A DNA stretch of 60,768 nt from Crocosphaera chwakensis CCY0110. Its GTDB lineage: Bacteria > Cyanobacteriota > Cyanobacteriia > Cyanobacteriales > Microcystaceae. Position numbers and translations under genes: made by a program. The notes beneath the pieces are model-generated. The model was given only the letters and a program-made list of their open reading frames with translations. It did no database searches and had not been told where the DNA came from. Shown here piece after piece: positions 16,909 through 26,127 of this stretch (position 1 is the stretch's first letter; the number at the start of each line of letters is the position of its first letter). The stretch covers positions 1-60,768 of the forward strand of contig NZ_AAXW01000028.1 in NCBI RefSeq assembly GCF_000169335.1, in the 5' to 3' direction.

Positions 16909-17340
16909 TTACTTAAATAAATCTAGACATTCCTCAGCTAAAATTCCTCCAGTTATTTGAATGTCTTGAAAGCCCTGAGTAACCACATTTTGACAAGTCA
17001 AATTAATTTGCTGTGTTCCTAATGAGATCAGTTGTTCAGTCGAAGCCCCAAAAACAATGTGAGAAACTCCAGCCCACACACAAGCAGCAGCGCACATGGG
17101 ACAAGGTTCACAGGTGGTATAAAGCGTATAGTTTTTGAGTGAATCAAGAGAATAACCAATTTTCTGCGTCATAGCCCGTAAAACATTGATTTCCCCATGA
17201 GCAGAAACATCATTATCCCTTTGGGCTGTATTATAGCCTCTCATGATAATTTCATCGTTGTTTACTAATATAGCCCCGTAGGGTAAATCGCCTTTTTTGG
17301 CTTCTACTAGAGCCTCACGCATAAATTTTTCGTGATTCAT
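16909..17340 (-). CDS. nucleoside deaminase (guanine/tRNA-adenosine deaminase-like)
   Basis: This 143-residue protein belongs to the cytidine deaminase-like zinc hydrolase superfamily. The zinc ligands and proton shuttle are visible as HGE near residue 68 (SAHGEINVLRAM) and PCPMC near residues 99-103 (TTCEPCPMCAAACVW). The N-terminal MREALVEAKKGDLPYGAILV and the GASTEQL segment are typical of the guanine deaminase/TadA-like branch. The histidine motif reads HGE rather than the commoner HAE, which is tolerated in the superfamily. The length is normal for this branch. The substrate cannot be fixed from sequence: free guanine, cytosine-type bases or tRNA adenosine are all possible. The C-terminal ECLDLF fits nucleobase deaminases better than TadA. 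Confidence 0.85.
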   Translation of the reverse strand: MNHEKFMREALVEAKKGDLPYGAILVNNDEIIMRGYNTAQRDNDVSAHGEINVLRAMTQKIGYSLDSLKNYTLYTTCEPCPMCAAACVWAGVSHIVFGASTEQLISLGTQQINLTCQNVVTQGFQDIQITGGILAEECLDLFK

Positions 17341-17457
17341 ATTGATAATAGCTGCTTTGAAGGATAAATAAGTGAAAGGTTGGTTTTACCTCTAGTTAAC
17401 ATATTAGTTAAAAAACGTGATGAATACCAGAGTTTTAGTTTTAACTTAGTAATAATA

Positions 17458-17928
17458 TTAATGTTTTAATCCTCGTAACACTTGTAAATCTTCTTCATCA
17501 AAACTTTCTCGGACTCCATTCCGAATTAATTCCGAAAAGTCTTCATTAGGAACCATAAAACAGATTGCATATAAACGATTTTTACCAATATTTCTAATTT
17601 CGTGAATCCCTGTAGGACGAACTAACAAACTATCCCCTGGATGCAAAGGGATATCTTTACCATCGCAAACCGCTAACCCTTCCCCTTTAAGGATAAAAAA
17701 CATTTCTAGTGCAAAATTATGTCGATGGGTTGGGGTACTTCCTCCAGGATCAAAGATTTCGATGCAAACTGTCAACGAATCATCGGCCATACTGGTATCA
17801 AAGACGATCGCTAAACGGTTGGTATCATGGGGAGTGATGCGAAAAACTTGATAATCTTCAGGACTTTTAATCACTGGAATCATGCAGTGATCGCTGGATA
17901 TGGTAGATTGGGTATTCATAGTTACCAT
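17458..17928 (-). CDS. cupin-domain protein
   Basis: This 156-residue protein is a single-domain cupin. Motif 1 is visible around residues 72-92 (GGSTPTHRHNFALEMFFILKG) with the two His and one Glu that bind metal. Motif 2 follows as PGDSLLVRPTGIHEIRNIG with the third His near residue 125. The fold is a small beta barrel that often acts as a dioxygenase, isomerase or ligand sensor. The substrate is not identifiable. The start could be either of two ATGs three codons apart (MVTMNTQ); neither has a strong ribosome binding site. The deaminase gene lies downstream on the same strand, about 120 bases away, with no clear functional link. Confidence 0.85.
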   Translation of the reverse strand: MVTMNTQSTISSDHCMIPVIKSPEDYQVFRITPHDTNRLAIVFDTSMADDSLTVCIEIFDPGGSTPTHRHNFALEMFFILKGEGLAVCDGKDIPLHPGDSLLVRPTGIHEIRNIGKNRLYAICFMVPNEDFSELIRNGVRESFDEEDLQVLRGLKH

Positions 17929-18118
17929 TTAGAATTGTCACTTTTTTCTTACTATTCTAAAGCAGTAAAAATAGTTGTCACTAATACTAGCGTAATCCCT
18001 GCTCACTTTTTTCCTGTGAGATATTGTTTAAATGACACACCTCTCTCTATTTTCAATGTTTCATTTTTCTGCTTACTCCATCTAATTTGTTTCATTCGTT
18101 ATTGTTTTATTTGGCTTA

Positions 18119-18991
18119 TTATTGATCCTCTTTAAGTAACCAAAAACCGCTAAATGTCTCTACATCGGGACGAGATTGAATGGCTAGAAAATGAACCCCT
18201 TTCGCTTTATTTTTGGTGTCTTCAAACCCTTGGGCCTCAGCAACACTACTTTTATCAGTTAAATTAGCTAAAATCCAACTATCACTTAACCCAGTTTCTA
18301 AAGAAAGGATGGGACGGGGTTTTTCTTGCACCTTGAGACAGACTAATTCTAATCCAGACATCCAACCAGCTAAGGGTAAAGCCCGTTGAGAAAAGATGAT
18401 AAAACCAGGAATTTTCGTGTCAGGAGAAAGATCAACCAACTCTAGGGGAAACCCTTCCCCAAAGCGAATATCCCACTCTTTCATGTCTTCAAACGCTGAT
18501 GCTTCAAGACTGACAAAGGCCCATTTATCGGACTTGTCTCCTCTGACTGCATCAGGTAAAGCGATCGCATTGAGGGTAGGATAGGCTACAGATGCGTTAG
18601 TGGCTGCTTTCTCATCATAACCTTCTTGAGAGGGATAAAAGTCTTGAAAACGTTGATTTAGCCAATGGTTGAGGGTATAGGTGCGACGACTAGGAGAGGC
18701 AACAAGTCCCGCATCTTCGCAAGCTTTTACTATCATATTATTCATCTGACGACGGAAAAAGCGGATTTTGCTGGGGTTTTCTCCTGCTTTCTCTATGGCT
18801 ATTTCTAATGCTTCTCGTAACCAGATCGAGTTAACTGTATTGGGGGGACAAAACTGAGCATAACGAAACCCTTTATCTAAGGACTCTGTTGTATCTGTCT
18901 GGGTTTCACAGATCAAGACTTCCCATTGTTTTTTGTTATTTTCGTCTAAAATTGGTCGTGAATAAAAATCGAGTTCCCAAACTTTGCCCAT
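18119..18991 (-). CDS. Tab2/Atab2 family RNA-binding protein
   Basis: This 290-residue protein matches the Tab2/Atab2 family (formerly DUF1092). The diagnostic N-terminus is WELDFYSRPILDENNKKQWE, followed by FCPPNTVNSIWLREALEIA, FFRRQMNNMI and, further on, LPDAVRGDKSDKWAFV and the C-terminal GVHFLAIQSRPD. In Chlamydomonas and Arabidopsis, Tab2/Atab2 bind RNA and are needed for translation of the photosystem I psaB mRNA. Cyanobacterial members are presumed to work in photosystem accumulation. The length is normal. The start is supported by an AAAGG ribosome binding site 7 bases upstream. There is no signal peptide and the protein is cytoplasmic. Neighbours give no further clue. This family is restricted to oxygenic phototrophs and supports the cyanobacterial origin of the window. 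Confidence 0.92.
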   Translation of the reverse strand: MGKVWELDFYSRPILDENNKKQWEVLICETQTDTTESLDKGFRYAQFCPPNTVNSIWLREALEIAIEKAGENPSKIRFFRRQMNNMIVKACEDAGLVASPSRRTYTLNHWLNQRFQDFYPSQEGYDEKAATNASVAYPTLNAIALPDAVRGDKSDKWAFVSLEASAFEDMKEWDIRFGEGFPLELVDLSPDTKIPGFIIFSQRALPLAGWMSGLELVCLKVQEKPRPILSLETGLSDSWILANLTDKSSVAEAQGFEDTKNKAKGVHFLAIQSRPDVETFSGFWLLKEDQ

Positions 18992-19246
18992 GATTTACCT
19001 TTAATGGTTTACCGAATCACAGTAATATCTTATCAGATTAGTAAATCAAAAAATATTTATTATTTCAATTATTACTAGAATTAAACTTAAATGAAGTGGC
19101 ATGGTAAGGTAAGCAGTGCATTAGCCTACTCTTAGTGATAAGAAAAAGAATATATATAAATCTTTTTTAATGTATTATTATCAACATTAGAATAATTACT
19201 AAATATTAGTTTTCTTTTCTAATTTTATTATTATATTATAATTCAT

Positions 19247-20506
19247 CTAAATCAATGATTTATTATTATTTTCATCATAAGGAATTTTATCATTTGGTTT
19301 TGGGAAATTCTTATAAATAAAATTAATTATAAATACACAAGATATAATACTTAGAATTACATATAGAATTAAAAAAGGTTCATGTTTTTCTCTATAATTA
19401 CTAATTGATATAGGCGATAATTTTAAATCTTGAAAATAAACAATGAAGAATAAAAAGCTTAGTATCAATTTTTTTAGAACTTGATAAAAAAAAGTATTTA
19501 ATAAATTTTTTGTTTTAAAAAATAAAAAAGATGAAATTAATCCGTCAAAAAATGTTGATATAAGTAAGGGGACGAAAGCTATTGATGATAATAACGATAA
19601 TAACAAAGATAATAACAATATTCCTTTTTTGTTTCCTAACTTAAGACACCATTTTTGTAAAACTATACCTTGAAATATAATAGTAAATGGAAGAATCTCT
19701 ATAAATATAGATAGTACCAATAAATTTAGTATAAATTCACTAACACTTAAATGAAAATCATTATTAATGGAAGTTTTGAGATAGTAGTTAATATAGTCAG
19801 GATAAACAAAAGAAAAATAATAGCCAAACAATCTCCAGAATGATACAGCAAAAAAAGTATAAATAATTGCAATTTTTAAAATTAATTGCCAAGCAACTTT
19901 TAGATTAGGAATAAAATGTTTAATTTGAAACCCAGCGATTTTTAAATCTCTTAAAATCAACATACCCCAAACAATAACTATGAGACAAGCTAATAAGTAT
20001 TCCGTTAATTTATCCATATTATCAAATAGTCTATTTGTGTCCCAATCATTAATAGTATAAAATATACTTGCAGCCATTATAATTACAGTTGCTGAACTCA
20101 AAAAATAGAATACGAAAATCTCTACTAGATTAATTTCCTCAAAAGGAATATTTTCTAAGGACTCGTTGGGCAAATTTCCTGAAGAAATTACTAAATTTTT
20201 TGGTGGAATTACTGATAAAAAGAATAAGCCAATAATACTCAATAATCCTAACCATCCCCAATGAGATGAATATCCTTTACTTTTAATATAATGACAACAT
20301 CCTCTAATAAAAAGGAAATATCCACCTACAAATAATCCAAGTGCTATCAATCCCAAAAAACTATATAATTTTGAATTTTCTGAAATAATATTGGCATTTG
20401 AAAGTCCAGCAATTATAATAGGAAAGATAAGTTGAATACCTAATGCTTGAAGAATTAGTTTAATTGCTTTATTTTTATTCTGTCTATTCATTAGTGGCAT
20501 AACCAT
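19247..20506 (-). CDS. polytopic membrane protein of unknown function
   Basis: The protein has about 419 residues if it starts at the ATG at 20506; two further ATGs (20500, 20491) are possible and a TTG nine codons upstream is unlikely. It is strongly hydrophobic with roughly nine to eleven membrane segments, Ile/Leu/Phe/Lys-rich, and a basic C-terminal tail with a Glu-Asn run. No known transporter or enzyme motif is seen; a GILLLSLLLSLLSSIAF segment near the centre is almost purely hydrophobic. The gene is markedly more AT-rich than its housekeeping neighbours, and no ribosome binding site supports any start. It might be recently acquired or simply fast evolving. It could be a CPBP-like or ABC-2-like membrane protein, but I would not assign it. 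Confidence 0.6.
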   Translation of the reverse strand: MVMPLMNRQNKNKAIKLILQALGIQLIFPIIIAGLSNANIISENSKLYSFLGLIALGLFVGGYFLFIRGCCHYIKSKGYSSHWGWLGLLSIIGLFFLSVIPPKNLVISSGNLPNESLENIPFEEINLVEIFVFYFLSSATVIIMAASIFYTINDWDTNRLFDNMDKLTEYLLACLIVIVWGMLILRDLKIAGFQIKHFIPNLKVAWQLILKIAIIYTFFAVSFWRLFGYYFSFVYPDYINYYLKTSINNDFHLSVSEFILNLLVLSIFIEILPFTIIFQGIVLQKWCLKLGNKKGILLLSLLLSLLSSIAFVPLLISTFFDGLISSFLFFKTKNLLNTFFYQVLKKLILSFLFFIVYFQDLKLSPISISNYREKHEPFLILYVILSIISCVFIINFIYKNFPKPNDKIPYDENNNKSLI

Positions 20507-20867
20507 AGTTAAATTTAATATTAGAAACAGCAAGTATTATACTATATATACAAATTAAAACTGAGCAAATTTTAATTATAGTTTAATGAGCCAATTTTTC
20601 TAAATTTCTTTATAACCAGAAGAATGAAAGGGGTTTAAATAAGTTCATATATTACTTCAAAAAAAATAATCAAACATTAATAATTTTAGGTTAAAATACC
20701 CAAAATTAGATAAATTGAAAGTGAAATCTTGATTTGTTTAATCTAAAGAGCAAAATAAAAAGTAAGGGATTTGGTTAATTTTTGTAAATCCTTTGAAACC
20801 CTTGATAAGCGTCACTTCCGACTTATAATCATAAAGATTACATGAACCTTTGTTGAGGTCTATACTT
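20507..20867. other. divergent intergenic region with acs promoter
   Basis: This AT-rich gap lies between the divergent membrane protein gene and acs. It contains the acs promoter (20802-20829) and a GAGGT ribosome binding site (20855-20859). Nothing else recognisable was found. Confidence 0.5.
20802..20829 (+). promoter_or_regulatory. sigma70-type promoter of acs
   Basis: TTGATA (20802-20807) and TATAAT (20824-20829) are separated by 16 bases. Transcription would begin near 20836, leaving a leader of about 30 bases before the ATG at 20868. Confidence 0.6.
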
Positions 20868-22847
20868 ATGGTTGCATCCTCTGAAAAAAATAACATTGAA
20901 TCTGTCTTACAAGAAGAACGAGTATTTCAGCCACCCACTGAGTTTTCTAACAACGCACATATCAAAAGTATTCAAGACTATGAACAACTATACGAAAAAG
21001 CTAAAAATGATCCCGAAAGCTTTTGGGCAGAATTAGCAGAACAAGAATTACATTGGTTTAAAAAATGGGATAAAGTTCTAGACTGGAACCCACCCAATGC
21101 CAAATGGTTTGTCAATGGCAAAATCAATATGTCCTATAACTGCCTCGATCGCCATCTTAGCACTTGGCGACGCAACAAAGCAGCCATTATCTGGGAAGGG
21201 GAACCAGGGGACTCTCGCACCTTAACCTATGGGGAACTGCACCGAGAAGTCTGTCAGTTTGCTAATGTACTCAAAGATATGGGAGTCCAAAAAGGCGATC
21301 GCATCGGTATTTATATGCCCATGGTTCCCGAAGCAGCGATCGCTATGTTAGCCTGTACTCGTATCGGTGCGCCCCACAGTGTTGTTTTTGGGGGGTTTAG
21401 TGCCGAAGCATTACGCGATCGCTTAGAAGATGCAGAGGCAAAAGTCGTCATCACTGCGGATGGAGGTTTTCGCAAAGATAAGATCGTTCCCCTCAAACCC
21501 GAAGTGGATCAAGCCCTCGAAAATGGGGCTTCTAGCGTCCAAAAAGTGATTGTGGTACAACGTACCAAACAAGACGTTACCATGCGCGAGGGACGTGATT
21601 ATTGGTGGCACGATCTCCAAAAAGATGCCTCTCCTAAATGTGATGCAGAGGTAATGGATAGCGAAGATCCCCTATTCATTCTCTATACCAGTGGTAGTAC
21701 AGGAAAACCCAAAGGCGTTGTCCACACCACCGGCGGTTATAACCTTTACACCCACATGACCACAAAATGGATCTTTGACCTCAAAGACACAGATGTTTAC
21801 TGGTGTACTGCCGATGTGGGTTGGATCACAGGACATAGTTATATTGTTTATGGTCCGTTGTCCAATGGTGCAACATCCTTAATGTACGAAGGGGTTCCCC
21901 GTCCCTCGAACCCTGGTTGTTTCTGGGATGTAGTAGAAAAATACGGAGTCAATGTCTTTTATACCGCACCCACTGCTATCCGTGCATTTATGAAGATGGG
22001 AGAAGAGTTACCAAACGCGCGGGATCTTTCATCCTTGCGTTTATTAGGTACGGTGGGAGAACCCATCAACCCCGAAGCTTGGATGTGGTATCACCGGGTT
22101 ATTGGGGGTGAAAAATGCCCTATCGTTGATACTTGGTGGCAAACCGAAACCGGTGGGATCATGATTACTCCTTTACCTGGTGCAACACCCACCAAACCTG
22201 GATCAGCAACACGACCTTTCCCTGGTATTATTGCTGATGTAGTGGACAAAGACGGTAATGCAGTTCCCGACAATGCCGGGGGATATCTCGTCATTAAACA
22301 TCCCTGGCCCAGTATGTTACGCACTGTTTATAAGAACCCTGAACGCTTCCAAAAGACCTACTGGGACCCCATTCCTCAAGTTGAAGGTAAACCGGTCTAT
22401 TTTGCTGGTGATAGTGCCAGAAGAGACGAAAACGGTTACTTTTGGATTATGGGCCGTACCGATGACGTGATGAATGTGTCTGGACACCGTTTGGGTTCAA
22501 TGGAGTTAGAGTCTGCGTTGGTGTCTCATCCTGCGGTTGCTGAAGCGTCTGTGGTGGGGGTTCCCCATGAGGTAAAAGGGGAAGATATTTATGCCTTTGT
22601 TACCTTGAAGGATAATTATAGCCCCAGTGACGAGTTAAATAAGGAGTTAAAACAGCACGTTGTAACTAAGATTAGTGCGATCGCTCGTCCGGGTACTATT
22701 CAGTTTGCAGAGGCATTACCTAAAACGCGATCGGGTAAAATTGTACGACGTTTCTTACGTCAAATAGCTGCCGGTCAAGACATTGTTGGGGATAAGTCTA
22801 CTGTCGTTGATCCGAGTGTTTTGGATAAGTTGAGAGAGAAAGGTTAA
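20868..22847 (+). CDS. acs: acetyl-CoA synthetase
   Basis: This 659-residue AMP-forming ligase activates acetate to acetyl-CoA with ATP and CoA. The adenylate-forming motif YTSGSTGKPKGVVHT (near residue 275), YWCTADVGWITGHSY, TWWQTETGG and the hinge/C-terminal GRTDDVMNVSGHRLG are all intact. The catalytic lysine lies in LPKTRSGKIVRR near the C-terminus and is a potential acetylation site as in other Acs enzymes. The length is normal for the family. The start is placed at the ATG at 20868, which has a GAGGT ribosome binding site 8 bases upstream; a TTG six codons earlier is less likely. It is a single-gene transcript with its own promoter and a strong terminator. It allows acetate salvage and feeds fatty acid synthesis. 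Confidence 0.96.
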   Translation: MVASSEKNNIESVLQEERVFQPPTEFSNNAHIKSIQDYEQLYEKAKNDPESFWAELAEQELHWFKKWDKVLDWNPPNAKWFVNGKINMSYNCLDRHLSTWRRNKAAIIWEGEPGDSRTLTYGELHREVCQFANVLKDMGVQKGDRIGIYMPMVPEAAIAMLACTRIGAPHSVVFGGFSAEALRDRLEDAEAKVVITADGGFRKDKIVPLKPEVDQALENGASSVQKVIVVQRTKQDVTMREGRDYWWHDLQKDASPKCDAEVMDSEDPLFILYTSGSTGKPKGVVHTTGGYNLYTHMTTKWIFDLKDTDVYWCTADVGWITGHSYIVYGPLSNGATSLMYEGVPRPSNPGCFWDVVEKYGVNVFYTAPTAIRAFMKMGEELPNARDLSSLRLLGTVGEPINPEAWMWYHRVIGGEKCPIVDTWWQTETGGIMITPLPGATPTKPGSATRPFPGIIADVVDKDGNAVPDNAGGYLVIKHPWPSMLRTVYKNPERFQKTYWDPIPQVEGKPVYFAGDSARRDENGYFWIMGRTDDVMNVSGHRLGSMELESALVSHPAVAEASVVGVPHEVKGEDIYAFVTLKDNYSPSDELNKELKQHVVTKISAIARPGTIQFAEALPKTRSGKIVRRFLRQIAAGQDIVGDKSTVVDPSVLDKLREKG

Positions 22848-22858
22848 TTGTTAGTTTA

Positions 22859-22899
22859 GGGTGGGCTTTTTTGAGTCCACCTTACTTTATTATTTATTT
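22859..22899 (+). terminator. rho-independent terminator of acs
   Basis: GGTGGGC (22860-22866) pairs with GTCCACC (22875-22881) with one G-U pair around TTTTTTGA, followed by TTACTTTATTATTTATTT. Confidence 0.7.
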
Positions 22900-22967
22900 G
22901 ATTTTAGCTATAATTACTTGGCTGTATAATAAAAATATACTAAGAACAAAGCTCTTTTGGAGTATTT

Positions 22968-23528
22968 ATGTCTATCGAGTTTCGGTTTCATCCAAAAAAA
23001 GCTGTTGAGGCCGCAGCAATCTTATTAAAGTTACATGGTAAACCTATGAAATATTTAGGCTTGCTGAAAATGCTTTATATTGCTGATCGTATGGCATTAG
23101 AACAGATAGAAGAACCCATCACAGGAGATCATTATTTCTCTATGAAATATGGTCCGGTTTTGAGTAAAGTTTATGATTTAATTAAAGGGCAACTCGTGGA
23201 TCATACTTTACCTCTTTGGTCTGAATTTATTTCTCCTCGATATAACAAGCATTATGTATATTTAAAAAAAGATCCAGGAAATGAAGAACTTTGTGAAGAA
23301 GAAGAGGAAATAATTAAAAAAGTTTATAAAAAATTCGGACATCTTGATCCTTTTACTGTTGCTGAGTGGACTCATGATCTCAAAGAATGGCAAGATCCTG
23401 GTAATTCTCGAATTCCCATTACTATTGAAGAAATTTTGAAATATCTGGGAAAAACTGATGAAGAAATTGAAGAAATTCGTCAGGAGGCTGCACGAGAGTA
23501 TTATTTAGATGGGGCATTAAATGGCTAG
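22968..23528 (+). CDS. Panacea-domain (DUF4065) antitoxin
   Basis: This 186-residue protein matches the Panacea/SocA-like domain (DUF4065). Seen in order are VEAAAILLKLHGKPMKYLG, LLKMLYIADRMALEQ, the family-typical GDHYFSMKYGPVLSKVYDLI, and the later LDPFTVAEWTHDL helix. Panacea domains are known as promiscuous antitoxins that neutralise many unrelated toxins. The C-terminus (TDEEIEEIRQEAAREYYLD) is helical. The start is supported by GGAG six bases upstream, and a TATAAT box lies at 22925-22930. The next gene starts inside the last codons of this one (8-base overlap), which implies translational coupling and a two-gene toxin-antitoxin module, followed closely by an OLD nuclease gene. Confidence 0.85.
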   Translation: MSIEFRFHPKKAVEAAAILLKLHGKPMKYLGLLKMLYIADRMALEQIEEPITGDHYFSMKYGPVLSKVYDLIKGQLVDHTLPLWSEFISPRYNKHYVYLKKDPGNEELCEEEEEIIKKVYKKFGHLDPFTVAEWTHDLKEWQDPGNSRIPITIEEILKYLGKTDEEIEEIRQEAAREYYLDGALNG

Positions 23529-23919
23529 TATTTCGATTAATTTAGGAGACGCATTTTTAATCGATACACCTCCTAATCAACAGCATCTTTATATTGCTAT
23601 TGCCAAAACATCTAAAACTAAATATTTATTTGTTAATGTAACAACTAGAAGGCCAAAGTCTGAAACTGTGTGTATTCTTAACCCTGGTTTAGATGTTCCT
23701 AAATTTATTAAACGTGAATCAGTTATTGATTATCGCTACGCAAGGGAAATGGATAGTCAAGAATTAGCAAGAGTCGTTACTCATAATAGTCCAATTCCAA
23801 AAGATACTTGTTCCCCAACCTTATTAAAACGAATTCAACAAGGAGGATTAGCTTCTAAACGTCTCAAAAATAAATATAAAACTGCATTACAAGAATTTTT
23901 AAATGATCCAGATCAATAA
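23521..23919 (+). CDS. putative toxin paired with the Panacea antitoxin, PemK/MazF-like
   Basis: This protein of 132 residues is translated from an ATG that overlaps the end of the Panacea gene. The N-terminal half is beta-rich with GDAFLIDTPPN, HLYIAIAKTS, YLFVNVTT and FIKRESVIDYRYAR. This order of strands followed by a conserved basic surface resembles the PemK/MazF barrel, though the similarity is by eye and not strong. The C-terminus is a basic helix pair (LLKRIQQGG, KRLKNKYKTALQEFL). By position it should be the toxin (PanT-type partner) of the antitoxin upstream. If it is MazF-like, it would cut RNA. An alternative is that it is a nuclease-associated accessory protein of the OLD gene 31 bases downstream. 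Confidence 0.6.
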   Translation: MASISINLGDAFLIDTPPNQQHLYIAIAKTSKTKYLFVNVTTRRPKSETVCILNPGLDVPKFIKRESVIDYRYAREMDSQELARVVTHNSPIPKDTCSPTLLKRIQQGGLASKRLKNKYKTALQEFLNDPDQ

Positions 23920-23950
23920 AACATTATAAAATCGGAGTAAAATAACTAGA

Positions 23951-25633
23951 ATGAAGCCTAAAGTTTGGATTGAAAAAATAAAATTTAGTGATGATTCAGA
24001 AGTCACCTTTGATTCTAATCAAATTATCGTATTTGTTGGTCCTAATAATGTAGGGAAAAGTGCATCATTGAAAGAACTAAATACTTTAACAAGAACCAAT
24101 CACCCAAATAGAAGGGTTATCAAAGACTTCAGTTTAAGAAAAGAAGGTCAGCTTAATGATTTACTAGAATTTTTCAACCGATACTCAGAAGAAAAATTTA
24201 ATCCAAATAGCCCAGATCCTATATATACAGGTTATCAATTTAGCTTACCTAAAAGTAATATTTCTAGTTGGTGGAGTATGAGTAATCAACTCTCGAATTT
24301 ACATCCTGTGTTTGTTAATTTAATTAAAACTGAAGATAGATTAACTGCTGCAAACCCACCTAAGAACATCTCACTAACAAAAGATGCAATACAACATCCG
24401 ATTCACTTTTTACAAAAATATGATGATATAGAAAAAGAATTTAGTGATTATTTTAGGCAAGCATTCAGTCAAGATTTAATTGTTCATAGAAATGCAGGAG
24501 ATCATGTTCCTTTACATATTGGTCAAAAACCCATACCTAAAGAGGGTGAAGATAGAGTTTCAAGAAGTTATGTAGAAGAATTAGAAAAGCTACCTTTATT
24601 ACATCAACAAGGGGATGGAATGCGTAGCTTTGTTGGGGTTTTATTAAATGCTTTTATTTCTAATCATAATATATTATTAATTGATGAACCTGAAGCATTT
24701 TTACATCCTCCTCAAGCGAGACTTTTAGGGAAAATGTTAGCCAAAGATTTACCAATAGATAGACAATTATTTTTAGCAACTCATAGCAGTGATTTCTTAA
24801 GAGGATTATTAGAAGCACAAGTTTCTAGACTAAAAATTATTAGAATAGAAAGAGAACATGATATCAATCAAATTAGTGTTTTAGATAATTCAGAGATTAT
24901 AGAAGTGTGGAATGATCCATTACTGAGACATTCAAATATTTTAGATGGTTTATTTCATTCTAAAGTAATTATTTGTGAAAGTGATTCTGATTGTAGATTT
25001 TATTCAGCAATTTTACAAAGTATATATGAAAATGAATCTAATATTAGTCCTGATTTTCTCTTTGTTCATTGTGGAGGAAAACATAGAGTTAGTTCTGTGG
25101 TGAAAGCATTAAAACAATTAAACGTAAATGTTAATACTATCTTAGACTTTGATGTTTTAAATAATCAAAACCCATTAAAAAAGATTTTTGAAGAATTAGG
25201 AGGTGATTGGTCAATTATTGAAAAAGACTGGAAACTTGTTAAAACAAAAATAGATGAAAAAAGACCTGAACTTACAACAGAAGATGTAAAAAAAGAGTTG
25301 AGTTTAATTCTTGAATCAACGACAGACAGAATTTTTCCTAACAATAAAATAAAACAAATTGACAGTATTTTAAAAAAAGTTTCAGCATGGCAAGATGCTA
25401 AAAAAGTCGGTAAAAGTTTTGTTCCTAATGGTGATCCGACCAAAGCTTATCAAAGATTAATTATAGAATTAGAGAAAATAGGATTAATAATTGTAGAAGT
25501 AGGAGAACTAGAAAGCTTTGTTAGATCAATTGGAAATCACGGACCAAAATGGGTTAATGAAGTATTATATAAAGACTTAGCTAATGACCCAGAATTACAT
25601 GAGGCAAGAGAATTTGTTAAAAAATTAATATAG
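23951..25633 (+). CDS. OLD-family ATPase/TOPRIM nuclease
   Basis: This 560-residue protein joins an SMC/ABC-type ATPase to a TOPRIM nuclease, the layout of the OLD (overcoming lysogenisation defect) family. The ATPase half has Walker A GPNNVGKS at residues 30-37, Walker B LLIDEPEAFLHP near 242, and the H-loop ATHSSDF near 277. The TOPRIM half has the acidic pair IICESDSDCRFY near 340 and TILDFDVLN near 399. All nuclease acids look present. Such proteins serve in phage defence alone or with a partner helicase (GajAB); no helicase gene lies next to this one. The gene is 31 bases after the PemK-like gene with a GGAG ribosome binding site, so it probably belongs to the same operon. It is AT-rich, suggesting horizontal origin. 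Confidence 0.85.
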   Translation: MKPKVWIEKIKFSDDSEVTFDSNQIIVFVGPNNVGKSASLKELNTLTRTNHPNRRVIKDFSLRKEGQLNDLLEFFNRYSEEKFNPNSPDPIYTGYQFSLPKSNISSWWSMSNQLSNLHPVFVNLIKTEDRLTAANPPKNISLTKDAIQHPIHFLQKYDDIEKEFSDYFRQAFSQDLIVHRNAGDHVPLHIGQKPIPKEGEDRVSRSYVEELEKLPLLHQQGDGMRSFVGVLLNAFISNHNILLIDEPEAFLHPPQARLLGKMLAKDLPIDRQLFLATHSSDFLRGLLEAQVSRLKIIRIEREHDINQISVLDNSEIIEVWNDPLLRHSNILDGLFHSKVIICESDSDCRFYSAILQSIYENESNISPDFLFVHCGGKHRVSSVVKALKQLNVNVNTILDFDVLNNQNPLKKIFEELGGDWSIIEKDWKLVKTKIDEKRPELTTEDVKKELSLILESTTDRIFPNNKIKQIDSILKKVSAWQDAKKVGKSFVPNGDPTKAYQRLIIELEKIGLIIVEVGELESFVRSIGNHGPKWVNEVLYKDLANDPELHEAREFVKKLI

Positions 25634-25700
25634 TGCGATTGTTGTAAAACCTTTCTTATTTCAGCTATTAATCCCATTGATTTGATTAAGGAGTTAGACA

Positions 25701-25919
25701 ATGAAAATTAATATAGATAAAGATCCAGCCATTATTGAAGAAGCTTTACAAGTTTTAAGTCAACATTTAGAACAGTCTAAATTGATGCGTTTTTTAGCTA
25801 TTTGTAATTTAGGTAGTGTAGATGATTTAAACCTCAAAGAAAAACTTTTTGAAGGGGAAACCGTAGATAGTCTCTATGAAAAAATAAAAATTCTAGAAGA
25901 TGAGAATAAAATAATGTAA
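25701..25919 (+). CDS. small acidic hypothetical protein
   Basis: This 72-residue protein is preceded by a good AAGGAG ribosome binding site 8 bases before the ATG, which makes it a likely real gene. It is acidic and helical, with ALQVLSQHLEQSKLMRFLAI in the middle and a KLFEGETVDSLYEKIKILEDE tail. I do not recognise the family. Its stop codon is part of a TAATGCACC repeat arm that recurs at 26013 and 26603. It lies between the OLD gene and hicAB, so it might be an orphan antitoxin-like protein, but there is no direct evidence. Confidence 0.55.
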   Translation: MKINIDKDPAIIEEALQVLSQHLEQSKLMRFLAICNLGSVDDLNLKEKLFEGETVDSLYEKIKILEDENKIM

Positions 25920-26050
25920 TGCACCAAATTTCTGTTATTATTTCAACCTATTTTCTGATGATGATCATTGAATTTAGGAAAATTCTTTTTTTTAGGGTGC
26001 ATTACACTTCGTTAATGCACCGAATTATTGTTATCATATTAAACTATTTT
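25917..26050. repeat. TAATGCACC repeat pair with hairpin
   Basis: A repeat of about 45 bases beginning TAATGCACC and running through GTTATTATTTCAACC occurs at 25917-25958 and again, diverged, at 26013-26050. The second copy is preceded by the inverse arm GGTGCATTA (25996-26004), giving a 9-base-pair hairpin with TAATGCACC (26013-26021). A third copy is at 26585. It is an AT-rich version of the GGTGCGTTA...TAACGCACC hairpins common in cyanobacterial genomes. Confidence 0.6.
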
Positions 26051-26127
26051 ATGGTGGATTACCCTACGGCCAGTCTATCCTAATGTAATAATGGACATAA
26101 TAATATTATGCCCCTACAATAGATAAA

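Noticed and set aside
23951..25633. GajAB (Gabija) system
   Set aside because: The OLD-type gene is present, but no UvrD-like helicase gene (GajB) lies next to it.
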